Shown here: one piece after another, positions 25,405-33,150 of the stretch
Layout of the letters: every line of letters begins with the position of its first letter
How positions within the stretch are numbered: the stretch's first letter is position 1
Origin: Actinomycetaceae bacterium MB13-C1-2
Lineage (GTDB): Bacteria; Actinomycetota; Actinomycetes; Actinomycetales; Actinomycetaceae
Length of the DNA: 64,000 bases
NCBI GenBank assembly: GCA_035621235.1
Contig: CP141731.1
Coordinates: forward strand, 1,116,001 to 1,180,000
Direction: 5' to 3'
Made by a program: the position numbers and the translations under genes
The notes under the pieces: model-generated
The model's database searches: none
Seen by the model: the letters and a program-made list of their open reading frames with translations, nothing else
What the model was told of the DNA's origin: nothing

Positions 25405-26091
25405 ATGTGTTTTAGTGCAACCGCAAGTTTCATCGGTGCCGGCGTGGTCGGCGCTGCAGGCATAGGAACCCTGGCGATGGTCAGGCGCCCTCGAGAGATT
25501 GCCTTCGCCTCTGTACCTCTGATTTTCGCCGTCCACCAGGCATTGGAAGGACTGACCTGGGTTGCGCTCAATAACAATCCGTCGGGCCAACTGACCGGGT
25601 GCGGGGTCCACGGTTGGGTGTTTATCGCGTGGGCATTCCTACCCGCGTTTATCCCCTGGGCCGTGTGGCTTATGGAACCTGACCCCGTTAGAAGGAAGTG
25701 GATGTGGATTCCGATGGTTGTTGGGTGGGCAACCGGAGCTTTCATGATGATCCAGGTGTTTCGTCCGGACATATACGTTCAGATAGTCGGAAACAATCTC
25801 GACTACCACATGGGACCCGGTGGTTCGGTATGGGTGCTACCGCCATATATCTTCGCGACGTGCGTGGCTCCCATGATGAGTTCGTATGTCTATACCATCG
25901 CTATGGGTGCGGCTAACGTTGTCGCTCTCACTGCTGCGGCGATCATGCGGGCTGCTGACTTCTCCTCGCTTTGGTGCACTTTTGCGGCGTTCATCAGCAT
26001 CATCATCTTTATTCACTTCCTGGACGCACGGCTCACCGGTAAAGAGCGAAGAGTCAAACCCTGGAAAGAGCGCGAAAGATCAACCACTTAG
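25405..26091 (+). CDS. DUF6629 family membrane protein
   Basis: A 228-residue membrane protein starting MCFSATASFIGAGVVGAAG, a conserved start for the DUF6629 family. About six hydrophobic segments follow, then a basic C-terminus. The function is unknown. It is divergent from the DUF1275 gene and convergent with the Gfo/Idh gene. Confidence 0.8.
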   Translation: MCFSATASFIGAGVVGAAGIGTLAMVRRPREIAFASVPLIFAVHQALEGLTWVALNNNPSGQLTGCGVHGWVFIAWAFLPAFIPWAVWLMEPDPVRRKWMWIPMVVGWATGAFMMIQVFRPDIYVQIVGNNLDYHMGPGGSVWVLPPYIFATCVAPMMSSYVYTIAMGAANVVALTAAAIMRAADFSSLWCTFAAFISIIIFIHFLDARLTGKERRVKPWKERERSTT

Positions 26092-26119
26092 CCCAAGTGG
26101 TTGGCGAAGGCGGCCGCGC

Positions 26120-27151
26120 CTAAAGGACTGGGAAATCGGTGTTGCCTCTGTTGTTAGGGTCTATGGAGGCAACCGGGCCATGGGTCAGATGTTGATCCAT
26201 GATTTTCCTGGTTGAGAGTGTTACTTCACGCCAGTGAGGATCCGTCTCGCCCGCCATTACCTGATCGGCGAACTTCTCTAGTTCGAAGGTCATCGTTTCT
26301 TTCGGAGTAACCGGAGAAGATTCGTAGAGTACTTCCGGCTCCCCTCCCCGCAGGCGTCGGACTACCCGTGATGTCTCTGCGATGTCATTGATTTCGAGTG
26401 AGCCGTCCTCGCCAACAATCACGGAGGCCCCTGCCCCCTGCGCAATCTTTGAGTAGGCAATATCCGCGACCATTCCCGGATATGTGAGCTGAAGGGATCC
26501 GACTGCTTCAAATCCGTTGTTAAGCAGGACAGCCGAGCCATTGACGGATTCGGGCGTTCCGAGAAGATCCATGGCCGGTTCAAGACAATAGACGCCCAAG
26601 TCGATGAGCGACGAGTTTCCCATGGAAGGCTCGAACGCGTTGACATGCTCGCCGCTTAGGAACCTTTGATATCTGGACGAGTACTGTAGCTTCTCAAAGT
26701 GTGCATATCGCAGCTCACTGAGTGAGGGGATCGCGGCCTGGATCATCCGATACGCGGGCGTGTATAGACTTCGGGTCGCCTCCATAGCCACGACGCCATT
26801 TTCCTCTGCGGCCTGAAAGAGTGCCGCTGTCTGGTCCAGACTTGAGGTCATCGTCTTTTCGACTAAGACATGTCGACCTGCTTGAACGGCCGCTAGCGCC
26901 TGGCCGAAATGTGCAGTAGTTGGGCTCGCGACGTAAACCGCATCCACTTCGGAGACCATCGACTGGTAGTTGTCGAACGTGAGTGTGAGTCCGTTCCTGT
27001 CTCCAAACTCCTGTGCGCGTTCAATACTTCGTGAGTAGATCGCCAGGGGAGTCACTCGTCCGGAGGTTCGTCGCGCAGCGTCAACGAACCAGTCGCTAAT
27101 GAAGTTGGTGCCAACAATCCCAACCCGCAGCGTTTGCTCTTTGTGTTTCAT
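26120..27151 (-). CDS. Gfo/Idh/MocA-family oxidoreductase
   Basis: A 343-residue NAD(P)-dependent sugar or polyol dehydrogenase. The Rossmann start is RVGIVGTNFISDWF, and the conserved EK active-site motif is HVLVEKTMTSS. YVASPTTAHFGQAL precedes it. The C-terminal half is the Gfo/Idh alpha/beta domain. The substrate is unknown. ATG 27151 gives the Rossmann start within 10 residues; the open frame to 27235 is an unlikely extension. Confidence 0.88.
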   Translation of the reverse strand: MKHKEQTLRVGIVGTNFISDWFVDAARRTSGRVTPLAIYSRSIERAQEFGDRNGLTLTFDNYQSMVSEVDAVYVASPTTAHFGQALAAVQAGRHVLVEKTMTSSLDQTAALFQAAEENGVVAMEATRSLYTPAYRMIQAAIPSLSELRYAHFEKLQYSSRYQRFLSGEHVNAFEPSMGNSSLIDLGVYCLEPAMDLLGTPESVNGSAVLLNNGFEAVGSLQLTYPGMVADIAYSKIAQGAGASVIVGEDGSLEINDIAETSRVVRRLRGGEPEVLYESSPVTPKETMTFELEKFADQVMAGETDPHWREVTLSTRKIMDQHLTHGPVASIDPNNRGNTDFPVL

Positions 27152-27225
27152 TGCGATGCCTACTTCTTCGTGGTTGCCAGCTACTTGACGATATTCTCTC
27201 GCACTACTGGGAGGAGGTAACCTCC

Positions 27226-27437
27226 TCATCCTCAAATAGGCACAGACATGATTCGTGCCTTGGGGAACCGAGGTGTTTCTTGGGTGTCATTCCCAGGCGA
27301 GGACGGGTATAGCCCCGGCCACGACCTGCTTGAGAAAGTCCTCGAAGTCATCCCCCCAAAGCGAGGACAGGTGTAGCGCTGTCGCAACCAGCCATCCGTT
27401 CGGCCCTGCGTTCATCCCCAAGCGAGGACAGGCATAG
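27226..27437 (-). CRISPR. Decayed type I-E-like CRISPR array (II)
   Basis: Four degenerate units, read on the plus strand, start at 27226, 27287, 27348 and 27412: TCATCCTCAAATAGGCACAG, TCATTCCCAGGCGAGGACGG, TCATCCCCCCAAAGCGAGGA and TCATCCCCAAGCGAGGACAG. The cores are 26, 26, 29 and 26 bp and are separated by exactly 35 bp each time, giving a 61-bp period with one 3-bp insertion. Read on the minus strand the units end in GGGGATGA, the usual 3' part of type I-E repeats. There are no cas genes. The truncated MITE copy C starts 9 bp further on. Confidence 0.65.
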
Positions 27438-27445
27438 CCCGCGCC

Positions 27446-27536
27446 TTGCCACCAGTAAAGCTTCCTCTTCCGCCTTGCAACCACGAATTTCCCGGGTATC
27501 GATCGCCCGAGCGCAGATTTAGGAGACGCACCCTAG
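27446..27536. mobile_element. MITE-like element, copy C (truncated, ~91 bp)
   Basis: It matches one half of copies A and B, in the orientation of copy B: CCACCAGTAAAGCTTCC, CCGCCTTGCAACCACGAATT, then TTCCCGGG and the end AGGAGACGCACCCTAG. The other half is missing, and its place is taken by the CRISPR-like repeats. Confidence 0.75.
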
Positions 27537-27578
27537 TCAGCTCCTTGCTTGTCTAGGCGAGCAAATGAATAAGGTCGG

Positions 27579-29600
27579 CTAGTCCAAGCTGAAGTTGTGA
27601 GAGTCCCAGTCGCGGTCTTCCTCCGATATCCGCCCGGCGAGCAGTCGAACAACCTCTCCCGCTATCGACCCTACCGGCGCCTTGTCCGCCCGGCGGTTTG
27701 CAAGGGGCGCAGGTTGTGTCTCAAGCCCTTCGATATACGCCGCTGCCATCTGTTGCGCCGCGAGTTCGGTGTAGAGGCCGCCCTGAGCCAGTAGCTCCTG
27801 GTGGGTTCCAGATTCTACGATCTTCCCTGCCTCAAGTACGTGAATGGTGTCTGCGCCAATCACGGTTGAGAGGCGATGAGCGATGGAGATAACGGTTCGC
27901 CCCTTGGATGCCTGATCTAGAGCCTGCTGGACCACGCGCTCGGAGACAGTGTCGAGTGCCGAGGTCGCCTCATCGAGTAGCAGGACTGGTGGGTCTTTGA
28001 GTAACACTCTAGCGATGGCAATCCGCTGTTTCTCTCCACCTGAAAGGCGGTATCCGCGCTCACCGACGATGGTGTCGTATCCGTCTTCGAATCCCTCGAT
28101 AATGTGGTGAATGTTCGCGGCTATGCAGGCGGCGACTATTTCCTCGTCGGTTGCCTCTGGTTTCGCGTACAACAAGTTGTCGCGAATACTTGCGTGGAAC
28201 AAATAGGTCTCTTGAGACACGATCCCGACACTGTCGATGATGGATTCGCCAGTTAGATTGCGAACGTCCTCCCCGGAGAAGAGGACACTGCCGGCGCTTG
28301 CCTCGTACAATCGCGGCGTCAAGTAAAGAACAGTTGTCTTCCCCGCGCCAGACGGACCCACGAACGCAACATGATTCCCAGGTTTTGCAACGAAGCTGAC
28401 TCCCTTTAGCGTCGCCGGTGAATCTGTTGGTGCGTCGGGGTAACGGAACACAACGTTACTGAACTCGATCTGACCGCGCGGTCCGCTCGCCTCCGAAACA
28501 GGAATTGCTCCGGGGCCATCTTGGATTGCGGGAACCATATCGAGGTACTCGAAGATCCGTGCAAATAGTGCCTTGGAGGTTTGAAGGTCCAATGAGACCC
28601 GCATCAGGCCCATTAGTGGGTTGAGAAGACGTGCTTGGACCGTGGTGAAAGCGACGATGGTGCCCGCAGTTATCGCATCGACTCCGCCGGTGATCAGGTA
28701 TCCCGAGACTATGTAGATGACCACCGGAACCGAGGACATCAGCACCTGGACGACGGCGAAGAAACCTTGACCGCTCATTGCTCGGCGCACCTGGAGCATG
28801 ACTTGGTTGTCATTTTCTGCGCGGTAACGCTGAGATTCAGCACCCTGACGATTGAACGACTTGGAAAGGAGCATGCCCGAGACGCTCAGAGTTTCCTGGG
28901 TTATGGTCGTCAGTTCCGAGAGCGATTCCTGGGTTTGTCCGGCAATCCGTGCACGAAGCTGACCTACGCGCCGCTGAACGAAGATCAAGAAAGGCATTAA
29001 GACTATCGCCACCAGCGTCAGACGCCAGTCGATCAGGATCATGGCGACCAGGGAAGCGATTACGGTGACGACATTTCCAAGGATGCTGGTCAGAGTGTTG
29101 GTCAGCACTCCCGAAACACCTCCGACGTCGTTCTGTAACCGAGACTGGATCACTCCTGTCTTTGTTCTGGTGAAGAACGCCAGATCCATTCGCTGCAGGT
29201 GCTCAAAGAGTTTCGCCCTCAGGTCGCCGGTTACCGAGTTGCCCACGGTTGAGGTCAGCCATGTCTGGACCACGTTCAAGCCTGCCGAGAGAAGATAGAG
29301 GGCAACCATAGCCGTCGAAAGTTGCCAGAGTAACGAAATGTCGACGTGGCCCCCGTCAGAGGGGAACAGTGCTCGGTCAAAGATTCGTTGTACCAAGAGC
29401 GGAGGAACTACGGCTACCGCAGCGCTGACCATAACGAGGATGCCCGTTGCGACGAGCTTCCATCTGTACGGAGAAAATAAAGCAACCACGCGTCGGCCTA
29501 GATTAGGTATCAAAGGAGCTTCTGCGTTCGCTTTTCGTTGCGCCGCCTCGTCCACGCCCCTCAGACCGCTACGGCCGCCGCCCACACTCCCAAAACTCAT
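27579..29600 (-). CDS. ABC transporter, fused ATP-binding and permease protein (exporter type)
   Basis: A 673-residue half-transporter of the MdlB/MsbA class. The N-terminal 50 residues are polar. Six membrane segments follow (about residues 55-345) and then the nucleotide-binding domain, with FVGPSGAGKTT, YRLSGGEKQRIAIARVLL and VLLLDEATSALD. A C-terminal tail of about 45 residues is less usual. It probably works as a homodimer, since no partner half-transporter is adjacent. The substrate is unknown. The start ATG follows TACCCT at 6 nt, again a leaderless layout. Confidence 0.88.
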   Translation of the reverse strand: MSFGSVGGGRSGLRGVDEAAQRKANAEAPLIPNLGRRVVALFSPYRWKLVATGILVMVSAAVAVVPPLLVQRIFDRALFPSDGGHVDISLLWQLSTAMVALYLLSAGLNVVQTWLTSTVGNSVTGDLRAKLFEHLQRMDLAFFTRTKTGVIQSRLQNDVGGVSGVLTNTLTSILGNVVTVIASLVAMILIDWRLTLVAIVLMPFLIFVQRRVGQLRARIAGQTQESLSELTTITQETLSVSGMLLSKSFNRQGAESQRYRAENDNQVMLQVRRAMSGQGFFAVVQVLMSSVPVVIYIVSGYLITGGVDAITAGTIVAFTTVQARLLNPLMGLMRVSLDLQTSKALFARIFEYLDMVPAIQDGPGAIPVSEASGPRGQIEFSNVVFRYPDAPTDSPATLKGVSFVAKPGNHVAFVGPSGAGKTTVLYLTPRLYEASAGSVLFSGEDVRNLTGESIIDSVGIVSQETYLFHASIRDNLLYAKPEATDEEIVAACIAANIHHIIEGFEDGYDTIVGERGYRLSGGEKQRIAIARVLLKDPPVLLLDEATSALDTVSERVVQQALDQASKGRTVISIAHRLSTVIGADTIHVLEAGKIVESGTHQELLAQGGLYTELAAQQMAAAYIEGLETQPAPLANRRADKAPVGSIAGEVVRLLAGRISEEDRDWDSHNFSLD

Positions 29601-30076
29601 GCCGTTAGGGTATAACGTTCGTCATAATCTGCATGCCAGGGGAGAGGCTGAGAGAGGCCATAGAGCAGAGAAAATGTGACGGAGCGCATGACTGGGACCG
29701 CTTCACCATGTGGGATTTGGCAGTTCGGTGGCGCGGAGCGGCTTCTGGAGCGGGAACTACACTCATTCAAGACTTCGTCTAGTAAATGCAAAGAAAACGT
29801 TGAGACCGTTTGAAAACGGCCTAGTTTCAACGAAATTGAGGAATTGCCCTGAATCTAAAGAGTAAGTAAAAAATCTGCAAGGAAACGGCATTGATTGTCT
29901 GCTGACTGGTATCTATTATGCAGAGAAAACTGCTGTCTCGACTCAGTGGATCATGATCCAGAGCAAGCTACTTGGGACCGCCATTCTCCCCTAGGCTTGC
30001 ATTTGTCAGTGGTTTACCTCGACTTGACCTACAGGCTCAAGACCGTTGGAAACTCTGCGATAGCGAAAGGACCACC
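29601..30076. other. Upstream region of glnA
   Basis: A 476-bp region, AT-richer than its surroundings. It holds the glnA promoter (29891-29919) with an mRNA leader of about 150 nt, and two 12-mers related to the motif in front of gltB and amtB: AGTAAATGCAAA (29781-29792, 10/12 to AGTAAATACATA) and AGTAAGTAAAAA (29861-29872, 9/12). No gene was recognised. Confidence 0.55.
29891..29919 (+). promoter_or_regulatory. glnA promoter
   Basis: TTGATT (29891-29896) and TATTAT (29914-29919) are separated by exactly 17 bp, a good sigma-70-type match and the best in the window. The predicted transcription start near 29926 leaves a leader of roughly 150 nt before ATG 30077. Confidence 0.65.
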
Positions 30077-31495
30077 ATGTTTGGCACCACGGAAGAGATT
30101 GTCGAGTTTATAGACAAAGAAGAGGTGGAGTTCGTTGACTTCCGCTTCTGTGATCTGTTCGGAGTGCAGCAGCACTTCAATGTCCCCGCTGACACATTTG
30201 CTGACGCGGTTAATGCGCTCGCATTCGACGGTTCATCGCTTCGGGGATTCAAGGCGATTCACGAGTCAGACATGAAGCTTGAGGCGGACCCAAGCACCGC
30301 CTACTTGGATCCCTTCCGAGAAGCTAAGACGCTGGTTGTCGTCTGCTCGATCGTTGATCCGACTACGGGTGAGGCGTACTCTCGCGATCCTCGCCAGGTG
30401 GCCGCAAAGGCTGTTCAGTACCTAAAGGACTCGGGCATCGCTGATACCTGTTATGTCGGAGCTGAAGCCGAATTCTTCGTTTTTGACTCCATCCGTTTTA
30501 ACACCGAGCCGGATGAGACCTTCTACAAGATTCAGTCGGTCGAAGGTCCCTGGCAACAGGGGAAGGAAGAAGAGGGCGGAAACCTCGGCAACAAGCTAAC
30601 AATCAAGGGCGGGTACTTCCCGGTGTCCCCCGCCGACCAGTTCGGCGACCTGCGTGATCGGATGTCCACTCTGCTACGCGAGGTGGGGCTAGAAGTCGAA
30701 CGCGCTCACCACGAGGTAGCAGCGGCCGGGCAGCAGGAGATCAACTACAAGTACGCGGACCTTTCAACCGCGGCTGATAACCTGCTCAAGTTCAAGTACG
30801 TCATCAAGAACACTGCCCGTTCAGTCGGAAAGACTGCAACCTTCATGCCCAAGCCAATCTTTGGGGACAACGGCTCGGGGATGCACACAAATCTTTCGCT
30901 TTGGAAAGACGGCACCAACCTCTTCTACGATCCTGAGGGCTACGCCGACCTCTCCGATACCGCCCGTTGGTTCATCGGTGGTCTGTTGAAGCATGCTCCT
31001 TCGTTGGTTGTCTTCACGAACCCGACCGTCAACTCCTACCGTCGCCTGGTTCCGGGTTTTGAAGCACCTGTGACGCTTGTGTATTCAGAGCGCAACCGTT
31101 CCGCGGCGGTCCGCATCCCGCTGACTGGTGACAACCCTAAGGCCAAGCGTGTTGAGTTCAGGGTTCCTGATGCCTCGGCCAACCCCTACCTAGCTTTCGC
31201 TGCGTGCCTCATGGCAGGCATCGATGGAATCAAGAACAAAATTGAGCCGCATGAGCCGGTCGAAAAGGACATGTTTGACCTGTCAAAGGAAGAACTTGAG
31301 GGGATCAAGTTTGTCCCTGCCTCTTTGGCGAGGGCCTTGGATGCGCTGGTCCTTGATCATGACTTCCTAACTGCTGGCGGTGTTTTCCCAGAAGATTTGC
31401 TTGAGACTTGGGCAGAGATCAAATATGAGCAGGAGGTGCAAGAAGTGCGCGCCTTCCCCCACCCCCTTGAGTACCAGTTGTACTACGGAGTCTGA
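30077..31495 (+). CDS. glnA: Type I glutamine synthetase with Phe at the adenylylation position
   Basis: A 472-residue GSI that makes glutamine from glutamate, ammonium and ATP in the cytoplasm. Active-site motifs are intact: the beta-grasp DFRFCDLFG, AEAEFFVFD, GDNGSGMHTN and NRSAAVRIP. The length and overall pattern match the GSI-beta branch found in actinobacteria, which is normally switched off by GlnE through adenylylation of the Tyr in NLYDLPPEE. Here that segment reads KDMFDLSKEE with Phe400 instead of Tyr, so this regulation should be impossible. ATG 30077 is preceded by AAAGG; the longer open frame from 29972 is outside the conserved protein. hisH and hisF follow. Confidence 0.95.
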   Translation: MFGTTEEIVEFIDKEEVEFVDFRFCDLFGVQQHFNVPADTFADAVNALAFDGSSLRGFKAIHESDMKLEADPSTAYLDPFREAKTLVVVCSIVDPTTGEAYSRDPRQVAAKAVQYLKDSGIADTCYVGAEAEFFVFDSIRFNTEPDETFYKIQSVEGPWQQGKEEEGGNLGNKLTIKGGYFPVSPADQFGDLRDRMSTLLREVGLEVERAHHEVAAAGQQEINYKYADLSTAADNLLKFKYVIKNTARSVGKTATFMPKPIFGDNGSGMHTNLSLWKDGTNLFYDPEGYADLSDTARWFIGGLLKHAPSLVVFTNPTVNSYRRLVPGFEAPVTLVYSERNRSAAVRIPLTGDNPKAKRVEFRVPDASANPYLAFAACLMAGIDGIKNKIEPHEPVEKDMFDLSKEELEGIKFVPASLARALDALVLDHDFLTAGGVFPEDLLETWAEIKYEQEVQEVRAFPHPLEYQLYYGV

Positions 31496-31516
31496 TCCGT
31501 CTAAAAGGCAGACAAA

Positions 31517-31576
31517 CCCGCGGGCGCGGCCGATCCTCGACTACCTTGATCGATGAAGGATCGAAGCGCCCGCGGG
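31517..31576 (+). terminator. Two-step hairpin between glnA and hisH
   Basis: The outer stem is CCCGCGGGCGC (31517-31527) with GCGCCCGCGGG (31566-31576), 11 perfect pairs. The inner stem is CGATCCT (31531-31537) with AGGATCG (31557-31563) and a 19-nt loop. It starts 22 bp after the glnA stop and ends 18 bp before the hisH ribosome-binding site. No T-run follows except GCGTTT. It may be the glnA terminator or a partial terminator that lowers hisHF expression. Confidence 0.65.
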
Positions 31577-31606
31577 CGCGTTTAAGTTCTCTTGGAGGGC
31601 AGCCTG

Positions 31607-32245
31607 ATGTCATCACTGGTTGGAATAATCGACTATCGAACCGGTAATTCCAGATCCTTCTCGTATGCCCTCGATCAGATCGAGGTCCCAAACCGCCTGG
31701 TTGCGGATCCGAGGGACTGCGAAGGTATTTCGCACCTTGTTCTGCCAGGGGTTGGTGCCGCAGACGTGACCATGGAATCGTTGCGAAGCTCAGGTTGGCT
31801 CCCGTACCTCGATGACCGGGTACGTGGGGAAGGCTTGCCCTTCCTGGGCGTTTGTGTTGGACTCCAAGTCCTTTTCGATTACAGCGAAGAGGCGGAGACT
31901 GAATGTCTCGGCTGGATTCCGGGTACTGTCAAGCGCTTCAATAGTGAGGAACTGCGAGTCCCGCACATGGGCTGGAACTCGGTTAAACCGACTGAGTTTT
32001 CGCGGGAAACAGGACAGTTTGAGCGTTTACTGGGCGACGGTGGCTACTTCTACTTCGTTAACTCTTACTATGCGAGTCCTGAGCATCCCGAGAACACTAT
32101 CGGCGTCACTAGCTACGGCATCTCGTTCGCTTCGGTCGTCGGGTCGGGGAACGTCCTCGCCACCCAGTTCCACGCTGAGAAAAGTGGCCAGGTAGGTCTG
32201 GCGATTCTTCGCAGATTCACTGACATGGGCAGGGAGGATTTCTAA
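31607..32245 (+). CDS. hisH: HisH-type glutamine amidotransferase
   Basis: A 212-residue class I amidotransferase of the HisH family. The nucleophile is Cys83 in LGVCVGLQVL, and His/Glu are in TQFHAEKSG, so the glutaminase triad is complete. The HisH-specific VPHMGWNSV and PGVGAADVTME are present. HisH releases ammonia from glutamine and passes it to HisF. ATG 31607 follows GGAGGGCAGCC. The stop overlaps the hisF start (TAATG), so both are made together. Other his genes are absent nearby; the neighbours are glnA and the glutamine-using gltBD-glmS. Confidence 0.88.
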   Translation: MSSLVGIIDYRTGNSRSFSYALDQIEVPNRLVADPRDCEGISHLVLPGVGAADVTMESLRSSGWLPYLDDRVRGEGLPFLGVCVGLQVLFDYSEEAETECLGWIPGTVKRFNSEELRVPHMGWNSVKPTEFSRETGQFERLLGDGGYFYFVNSYYASPEHPENTIGVTSYGISFASVVGSGNVLATQFHAEKSGQVGLAILRRFTDMGREDF

Positions 32246-33048
32246 TGCTCACCAACCGCCTAGTTGCCTGTTTCGACGTCAAAGACGGTCGAGTTACCAA
32301 GGCGCTTCAGTTTCAGGACAACATCGATGTTGGTGACCCTGCTGAGCTTTCGAAGAGACTTTACGAGGAACAGATAGACGAAATCGTCTTTTACGACATC
32401 ATGGCCAGCGCCGAGAAGCGCCGGATTAACCTGGATACCGTCAAGGAGGTTGCCTCGAACATTTTCGTGCCTCTTACCGTCGGTGGTGGCATCAAGAACC
32501 TGGACGACATGCATGCCGTCCTTGAATCGGGCGCGGAGAAGATCAGCATCGACTCGATGGCCGTGAGGAATCCAGACATCATCACGCAGGGAGCAAACGA
32601 GTTCGGAGTGCAGTGCATGGTGGTCAGTCTTCAGGCACAGTGGGTCGGTGAGTCCGCACAAATCCCCAGCGGATACGAGATCGCAATTGACGGAGCTCGT
32701 ACGTTCACAGGGATGGACGCTGTTGAATGGGCCAAGCGAGCAAATGACCTCGGCGCGGGCGAGATCGTTGTAAATAGCATTGACCGAGACGGTACTGGCG
32801 AAGGATATGAACTTCGCCTGACCGGGGCTGTCGCTGACGCCGTACGAGTTCCGGTAATTGCGTCGGGCGGTGCGGGAACCGCCCAGCACGTCGCAGATGG
32901 GTTCAACGCCGGCGCCACGGCAGCGATTATCAGTTCTATGCTCTATTCGCCGAGGACAAAGCGGAACTACTCGGTTCCCCAACTAAAGCAGGAACTGACG
33001 GCACTGGGCGCCAACATTCGCCCTTCTGTGGGTTTGCCAATCAGATAG
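32245..33048 (+). CDS. hisF: HisF-like cyclase subunit with altered active site
   Basis: A 267-residue TIM barrel clearly of the HisF family: FDVKDGRVTK, PLTVGGGIK, SIDRDGT and IASGGAG. Numbering runs in step with the Thermotoga enzyme up to at least residue 130. Asp11, one of the two catalytic acids, is kept, but the second, Asp130, is Gln (VVSLQAQ). The Asn at 103 is Asp, and Gly20 is Ala. A short insertion (YSPRTKRNYS) lies near the C-terminus. Canonical imidazole-glycerol-phosphate synthesis is therefore doubtful; a different amidation or cyclisation reaction with HisH is possible. The last codons (GLPIR and the TAG stop) lie inside the palindromic repeat that follows. Confidence 0.8.
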   Translation: MLTNRLVACFDVKDGRVTKALQFQDNIDVGDPAELSKRLYEEQIDEIVFYDIMASAEKRRINLDTVKEVASNIFVPLTVGGGIKNLDDMHAVLESGAEKISIDSMAVRNPDIITQGANEFGVQCMVVSLQAQWVGESAQIPSGYEIAIDGARTFTGMDAVEWAKRANDLGAGEIVVNSIDRDGTGEGYELRLTGAVADAVRVPVIASGGAGTAQHVADGFNAGATAAIISSMLYSPRTKRNYSVPQLKQELTALGANIRPSVGLPIR

Positions 33049-33104
33049 GGGGGCTTCTCACGCCGTTTTTGCGGCGTGTCGCGCCCCTATCTGATTGGCA
33101 AACC
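33031..33104. repeat. Palindromic repeat, copy P1
   Basis: A 74-bp element with perfect 21-bp arms beginning GGTTTGCCAATCAGATAGGG, and an inner stem CACGCCG with the complementary CGGCGTG around a T-rich loop. It lies between convergent hisF and glmS and includes the hisF stop codon. It is one of five related copies in the window and may act as a bidirectional terminator. Confidence 0.85.
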
Positions 33105-33150
33105 AGGAAGCAGGGGAGGTCCCAGACCCCAGGCCCCAGAGGAGAGACAG

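Larger units (their letters stand above)
27152..27578. other. Intergenic region holding CRISPR relic II and MITE copy C
   Basis: This gene-free 427-bp stretch lies between the Gfo/Idh gene and the ABC exporter. Nearly all of it is accounted for by the degenerate CRISPR units (27226-27437) and the truncated repeat element (27446-27536). The first 75 bp are the Gfo/Idh upstream region. Confidence 0.7.

Noticed and set aside
29601-29890. tRNA or riboswitch in the long region before glnA
   Set aside because: No cloverleaf, no TTCGA-type T-arm and no known glutamine riboswitch core could be recognised.
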